Below are positions 60,905 through 64,000 of a DNA stretch of 64,000 nt, one piece after another. The stretch is taken from the NCBI GenBank assembly GCA_040500365.1, contig CP148031.1, forward strand, positions 682,001 to 746,000, in the 5' to 3' direction. The notes under the pieces are model-generated. The model searched no databases and was not told the DNA's origin. It saw nothing but the letters and a program-made list of their open reading frames with translations. Source of the DNA: Dehalobacter alkaniphilus. Lineage in GTDB: Bacteria > Bacillota > Desulfitobacteriia > Desulfitobacteriales > Syntrophobotulaceae. The position numbers and the translations under genes were made by a program. How positions within the stretch are numbered: position 1 is the stretch's first letter; the number at the start of each line of letters is the position of its first letter.

Positions 60905-61924
60905 GTGAAAAAAATAGCAGTCCAGGATGCAGTCGGCATGACCCTTTGCCACGATATAACGAAAGTGATTCCTGGGGAATTTAAAGGCCCCGCTTTTAAA
61001 AGAAATCATGTGATCAAACAGGAAGATATCGAGGAACTGTTGAGTCTTGGTAAAGAGCACATCTACGTCTGGGAAGAAAATGCCGATGAAATCCATGAAG
61101 ACGATGCGGCGATCAGAATGGCACAAGCTGTCATGGGTCAGAACATCAGTTTTTCGGAACCTCAGGAAGGTAAAACTACGTTGATTTCGACTCAAAAAGG
61201 TTTGCTGAGGATCAAAAGCTCATTGCTGCACGAAATCAATTCGATCGAACATGTTACGATACCGTCCCTACCGAATAATTTCAAGGTTGAAGTTAATCAG
61301 AAAGTTGCAGCAACCAGGATTATACCGCTTGTTACCAAAGAAGAAAATATTTGCAAAGTAGAAGAATTATGCACCCTTTATGGTCCGGTATTTCATGTTG
61401 AGCCGTATATAAAGCTCAGGGTTGGGATTGTAATTACCGGAAGCGAAGTGTATAAGGGAAGGATCAAAGATAAATTTGGGCCTGTGATCAGGAAAAAACT
61501 TGAGTATTTTGGCGTGGAAATCATCGGTCAGGAATATTGCCCTGATGAATTGGAATTGATTCAAGCGAAGATCACAGGTTATATGGAGCAAAAAGCCGAC
61601 ATGATTATTATGACCGGGGGGATGTCCGTAGATCCCGATGATCTTACTCCTGGGGCGATCAGGAGTACCGGTGCAGATGTTGTAACATATGGTGTTCCTG
61701 TTCAGCCCGGCAATATGTTTATGCTGGCTTATCTGAATGGGATACCTATCTTAGGCGTACCCGGAGCGGCCGCCTATTACAAGACCACTGTCTTGGATGC
61801 GGTACTCCCGAAGATCTTTGCTGGAGAGACACTGAACAAAAATGATTTTATCCGCATGGGGGAAGGCGGTTTATGTTTAAACTGCCAGATGTGTCAATAT
61901 CCAAACTGCTATTTCTGCAGATAA
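60905..61924 (+). CDS. Molybdopterin-binding protein with cysteine-rich tail
   Basis: 339 residues. N-terminal part VGMTLCHDITKVIPGEFKGPAF and a C-terminal MoCF/MoeA-like binding domain (VGIVITGSEVYKGRIKDKFG, MTGGMSVDPDDLTPGAI, GVPGAA). The last 17 residues hold five cysteines (CLNCQMCQYPNCYFC), a probable Fe-S or metal site. This type is widespread in clostridia beside moeA; its precise role is uncertain. GTG 60905 has AAGGAG about 10 nt upstream. Confidence 0.82.
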   Translation: MKKIAVQDAVGMTLCHDITKVIPGEFKGPAFKRNHVIKQEDIEELLSLGKEHIYVWEENADEIHEDDAAIRMAQAVMGQNISFSEPQEGKTTLISTQKGLLRIKSSLLHEINSIEHVTIPSLPNNFKVEVNQKVAATRIIPLVTKEENICKVEELCTLYGPVFHVEPYIKLRVGIVITGSEVYKGRIKDKFGPVIRKKLEYFGVEIIGQEYCPDELELIQAKITGYMEQKADMIIMTGGMSVDPDDLTPGAIRSTGADVVTYGVPVQPGNMFMLAYLNGIPILGVPGAAAYYKTTVLDAVLPKIFAGETLNKNDFIRMGEGGLCLNCQMCQYPNCYFCR

Positions 61925-61975
61925 GAATTTTCATTCAGTTTACGGGTATACGAGTGTAAGTGGGGAGTTGGGACA

Positions 61976-62938
61976 ATGATCGATGCATATGGCAGGGATA
62001 TCAATTATTTAAGAATATCTGTAACGGATTTATGCAATTTAAAATGTACGTACTGTATGCCGGAAAAAGGTATTGAGAAAAAAGAACGCTGCGATATCTT
62101 AAGCCTGGAAACTATGGAAAAGATTGCCGAGACAGCCGTTGAACTCGGGATCACCAAGATCAGGCTCACTGGCGGAGAGCCGTTGGTAAGGAGAGGGATC
62201 CTGGATTTGGTCCAAAATATTGCCTTGCTGAAAAACAAAGGACTCAAGGAACTAGGACTCACGACCAACGGGCTGCTTCTGAAAAAATATGCGGATGACC
62301 TGAAAAAAGCTGGGCTGACGCGGGTAAATATTAGTATTGACAGCATGGATCCGGCCAAATATAAGGAAATTACCCGCTGCGGTAATGTTCAGGATGTTCT
62401 GGAAGGGGTCAGGGCGGCAAAAGAAGCAAAACTATTCCCATTAAAGATCAATGTCGTTCTTATTGGCGGATTCAATGACAATGAAATCGAAGATTTTGTC
62501 GCGATGACGATGGATGATGATATCGAAGTGCGTTTTATTGAGCTTATGCCGATTGGAGAAGCTGGAGCATGGGGCCGGGAGCATTTCTTGTCCAACGAAG
62601 AAATACTGAAAAGAGTGCCGACGTTGATCCCGATGCCATTTAAAGGACATGGCAGCGTCGCACGTCTCTACAAACTTCCGAATAGCAAAGGCAACGTTGG
62701 TCTGATCAGCTCGTTAAGCAGTCATTTCTGTAATTATTGTAACCGGATCAGGATTACGCCCGACGGCAAACTGAAACCATGTCTTCATTCCAATATCGAG
62801 ATCGATATCCGGAATTACGGTGAAAACGGACTTGAGAAGTTTCTGATAGATGGAATCATGGCAAAACCCACCCGTCATTGTATCCAGAACAGTGACTTTG
62901 AGCCGGTAATAAGAAATATGCATGAAATAGGCGGGTGA
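61976..62938 (+). CDS. moaA: GTP 3',8-cyclase
   Basis: 320 residues. N-terminal radical SAM cluster in TDLCNLKCTYCMPEKG, second C-terminal cluster in HFCNYCNRIRITPDGKLKPCL, GG at the C-terminus (MHEIGG) as needed for activity. It makes the first cyclic intermediate of molybdopterin from GTP. GGGGAG upstream. The stop is 6 nt before the moaC start. Confidence 0.95.
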   Translation: MIDAYGRDINYLRISVTDLCNLKCTYCMPEKGIEKKERCDILSLETMEKIAETAVELGITKIRLTGGEPLVRRGILDLVQNIALLKNKGLKELGLTTNGLLLKKYADDLKKAGLTRVNISIDSMDPAKYKEITRCGNVQDVLEGVRAAKEAKLFPLKINVVLIGGFNDNEIEDFVAMTMDDDIEVRFIELMPIGEAGAWGREHFLSNEEILKRVPTLIPMPFKGHGSVARLYKLPNSKGNVGLISSLSSHFCNYCNRIRITPDGKLKPCLHSNIEIDIRNYGENGLEKFLIDGIMAKPTRHCIQNSDFEPVIRNMHEIGG

Positions 62939-62946
62939 AAAATAAC

Positions 62947-63435
62947 ATGAGTGAACTGACACATTTCAATGAAGAGGGACGGGCCAGAATGGTTGACGTA
63001 AGCGGGAAGGCTGAAACCACTCGTGTGGCGGTAGCACGCGGCGAGATCCGGATGAAGCCTGAAACCCTGACGCTAGTCAAGGAGGGACTCATGGCTAAAG
63101 GGGATGTGCTGGCGGTGTCACAGGTTGCAGGTATCATGGGTGCCAAAAAAACTTCTGATATTATTCCGATGTGCCACCCGCTGCTGTTGTCGGGAATAGA
63201 TGTTTCTTTTAAAATCAACGACCAGGAAAGCAAGATTGAAATTCAGGTAACAGTTAATAACTCCGGCCAGACCGGCGTCGAAATGGAAGCACTTACGGGA
63301 GTTTCTGTCGCAGCGCTTACCATCTATGACATGTGCAAGGCCGCAGAAAAGGATATGGTGATCGGGGATATCTGTCTGATTAGCAAATCCGGCGGCAAAA
63401 GCGGCAATTATATCCGAGCGGATAAAACAAAATAA
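62947..63435 (+). CDS. moaC: Cyclic pyranopterin monophosphate synthase
   Basis: 162 residues. Starts MSELTHFNEEGRARMVDVSGK, then IPMCHPLLLSG and VEMEALTGVSVAALTIYDMCK, and a GGKSG-NY ending, all MoaC hallmarks. It converts the MoaA product to cPMP. ATG 62947 is preferred; a GTG at 62935 overlaps the moaA end. Confidence 0.95.
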   Translation: MSELTHFNEEGRARMVDVSGKAETTRVAVARGEIRMKPETLTLVKEGLMAKGDVLAVSQVAGIMGAKKTSDIIPMCHPLLLSGIDVSFKINDQESKIEIQVTVNNSGQTGVEMEALTGVSVAALTIYDMCKAAEKDMVIGDICLISKSGGKSGNYIRADKTK

Positions 63436-63547
63436 AATATCCGAGGGACTCATAAATAACAAATTACGAACAAGAAATGAACAAGATATCCAGAACAAAA
63501 ATGACGGACGTACTATTCAAAAAAACTCTTCGGAGAGGTGAAGAACG

Positions 63548-64000
63548 ATGATCACTGTAGGCGTTATCACAGCCAGTGACAAAGGGTCCAGAGGAGAACG
63601 CGAGGACTTAAGCGGACAGGTCATTAAAAATATGGTCGAAGAGATCGGCTGGGAAGTTAGAATTCTGGAAATTGTTCCGGATGAACAGAAGATCATTGAA
63701 GCCAAGTTAATTGAATATGCCGATGAACATAAAGTTGATGTGATATTGACGACCGGAGGAACCGGGTTCTCACCGAGGGATGTGACCCCGGAAGCTACGC
63801 TGGCTGTCGTCGAAAGGCTTACTCCGGGAATTCCCGAGGCGATGAGACTAGAGAGCCTAAAGGTTACACCCAGAGCGATGCTTTCCAGAGCAGCCGCTGG
63901 AATCAGAGGCAAAACTGTGATTATCAATTTACCGGGAAGCCCGAAAGGTGTTAAAGAATGTCTGACAGTTGTTCTGCAGTCGTTGGAGCACGGCATAGAA
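63548..64000 (+). CDS. Mog/MoaB-type molybdopterin adenylyltransferase (truncated at the window edge)
   Basis: 151 codons, open at the edge. ITVGVITASDKGSRG, ILTTGGTGFSPRDVTPEAT and NLPGSPKGVKECL are the MogA/MoaB motifs. It activates molybdopterin by adenylation before MoeA acts. GGAGAGG precedes the ATG. It closes the moeA-moaA-moaC series; whether it is MogA or MoaB is not resolved. Confidence 0.92.
   Translation, partial: MITVGVITASDKGSRGEREDLSGQVIKNMVEEIGWEVRILEIVPDEQKIIEAKLIEYADEHKVDVILTTGGTGFSPRDVTPEATLAVVERLTPGIPEAMRLESLKVTPRAMLSRAAAGIRGKTVIINLPGSPKGVKECLTVVLQSLEHGIE

Noticed and set aside
1..64000. CRISPR arrays, rRNA and tRNA genes
   Set aside because: No regularly spaced repeats of CRISPR size and no cloverleaf or rRNA-like sequence were recognised on reading; a covariance-model scan was not possible.

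Overview
The window reads as the chromosome of an organohalide-respiring member of the Bacillota, close to Dehalobacter or Desulfitobacterium. The evidence is two PceA-type reductive dehalogenase operons, Firmicutes-style strong Shine-Dalgarno sites with many TTG starts, a periplasmic [NiFe] uptake hydrogenase, a trimeric NAD-linked [FeFe] hydrogenase with Rex, type III glutamine synthetase, and a spore-photoproduct-lyase-type radical SAM protein. No rRNA, tRNA or CRISPR array was seen. Functions are assigned by reading proteins and motifs; no database search was possible.

Layout. 1-5.8 kb: a truncated HD-GYP phosphodiesterase and small housekeeping or hypothetical genes. 5.8-10.6 kb (minus strand): the hydrogenase hupSLC followed by a splB-like radical SAM gene. 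10.8-13.6 kb: a UPF0316 membrane protein and glnN, converging on a bidirectional terminator. 13.8-28.0 kb: an AT-rich, IS-riddled accessory island framed by ~0.4 kb direct repeats. It holds a Crp/Fnr regulator gene split by an IS (intact 1.65 kb IS with target duplication), MITE-like hairpin DNA, a decayed transposase, a complete rdhABC-(small ORF)-T operon, decayed IS3-type and IS1634/IS4-type elements, and a second rdhAB whose rdhC was cut off by an IS3-type remnant. 28.1-34.5 kb: a fused MEMO/AMMECR1 protein with its radical SAM partner, an ammonium transporter behind a candidate attenuator, a TIGR01212-type radical SAM protein and a KamA-type aminomutase. 34.9-40.1 kb: a GntR/RCK_C regulator, a LytS-like kinase, acpS, nnrED and alr. 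40.2-47.9 kb: gdhA diverging from gltBD. 48.2-52.5 kb: an atypical KaiC-like/PPDK fusion, a NifX-like protein with an ArsR regulator, and an HD hydrolase. 52.8-58.9 kb: rpoN with its own sigma-54-type promoter, converging on rex-hydCBA. 59.4 kb to the end: a candidate Moco riboswitch and terminator leading moeA, a molybdopterin-binding protein, moaA, moaC and a mog/moaB-type gene cut by the window edge.

How it works together. Hydrogen oxidised outside the membrane by HupSLC could feed electrons through quinones to the exported corrinoid/Fe-S enzyme RdhA, anchored by RdhB; RdhC carries a probable covalent flavin and RdhT is a dedicated chaperone for RdhA export. HydABC under Rex balances NADH and ferredoxin in the cytoplasm. 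Nitrogen assimilation (amt, glnN, gdhA, gltBD) is unusually concentrated and is near rpoN. The most notable signals are the IS-split regulator beside the dehalogenase operons, a conserved candidate operator at -41.5 of both rdhA promoters, an rdhB-rdhC hairpin with compensatory changes, a 47-residue membrane ORF overlapping the end of rdhC, and candidate RNA switches ahead of amt and moeA.
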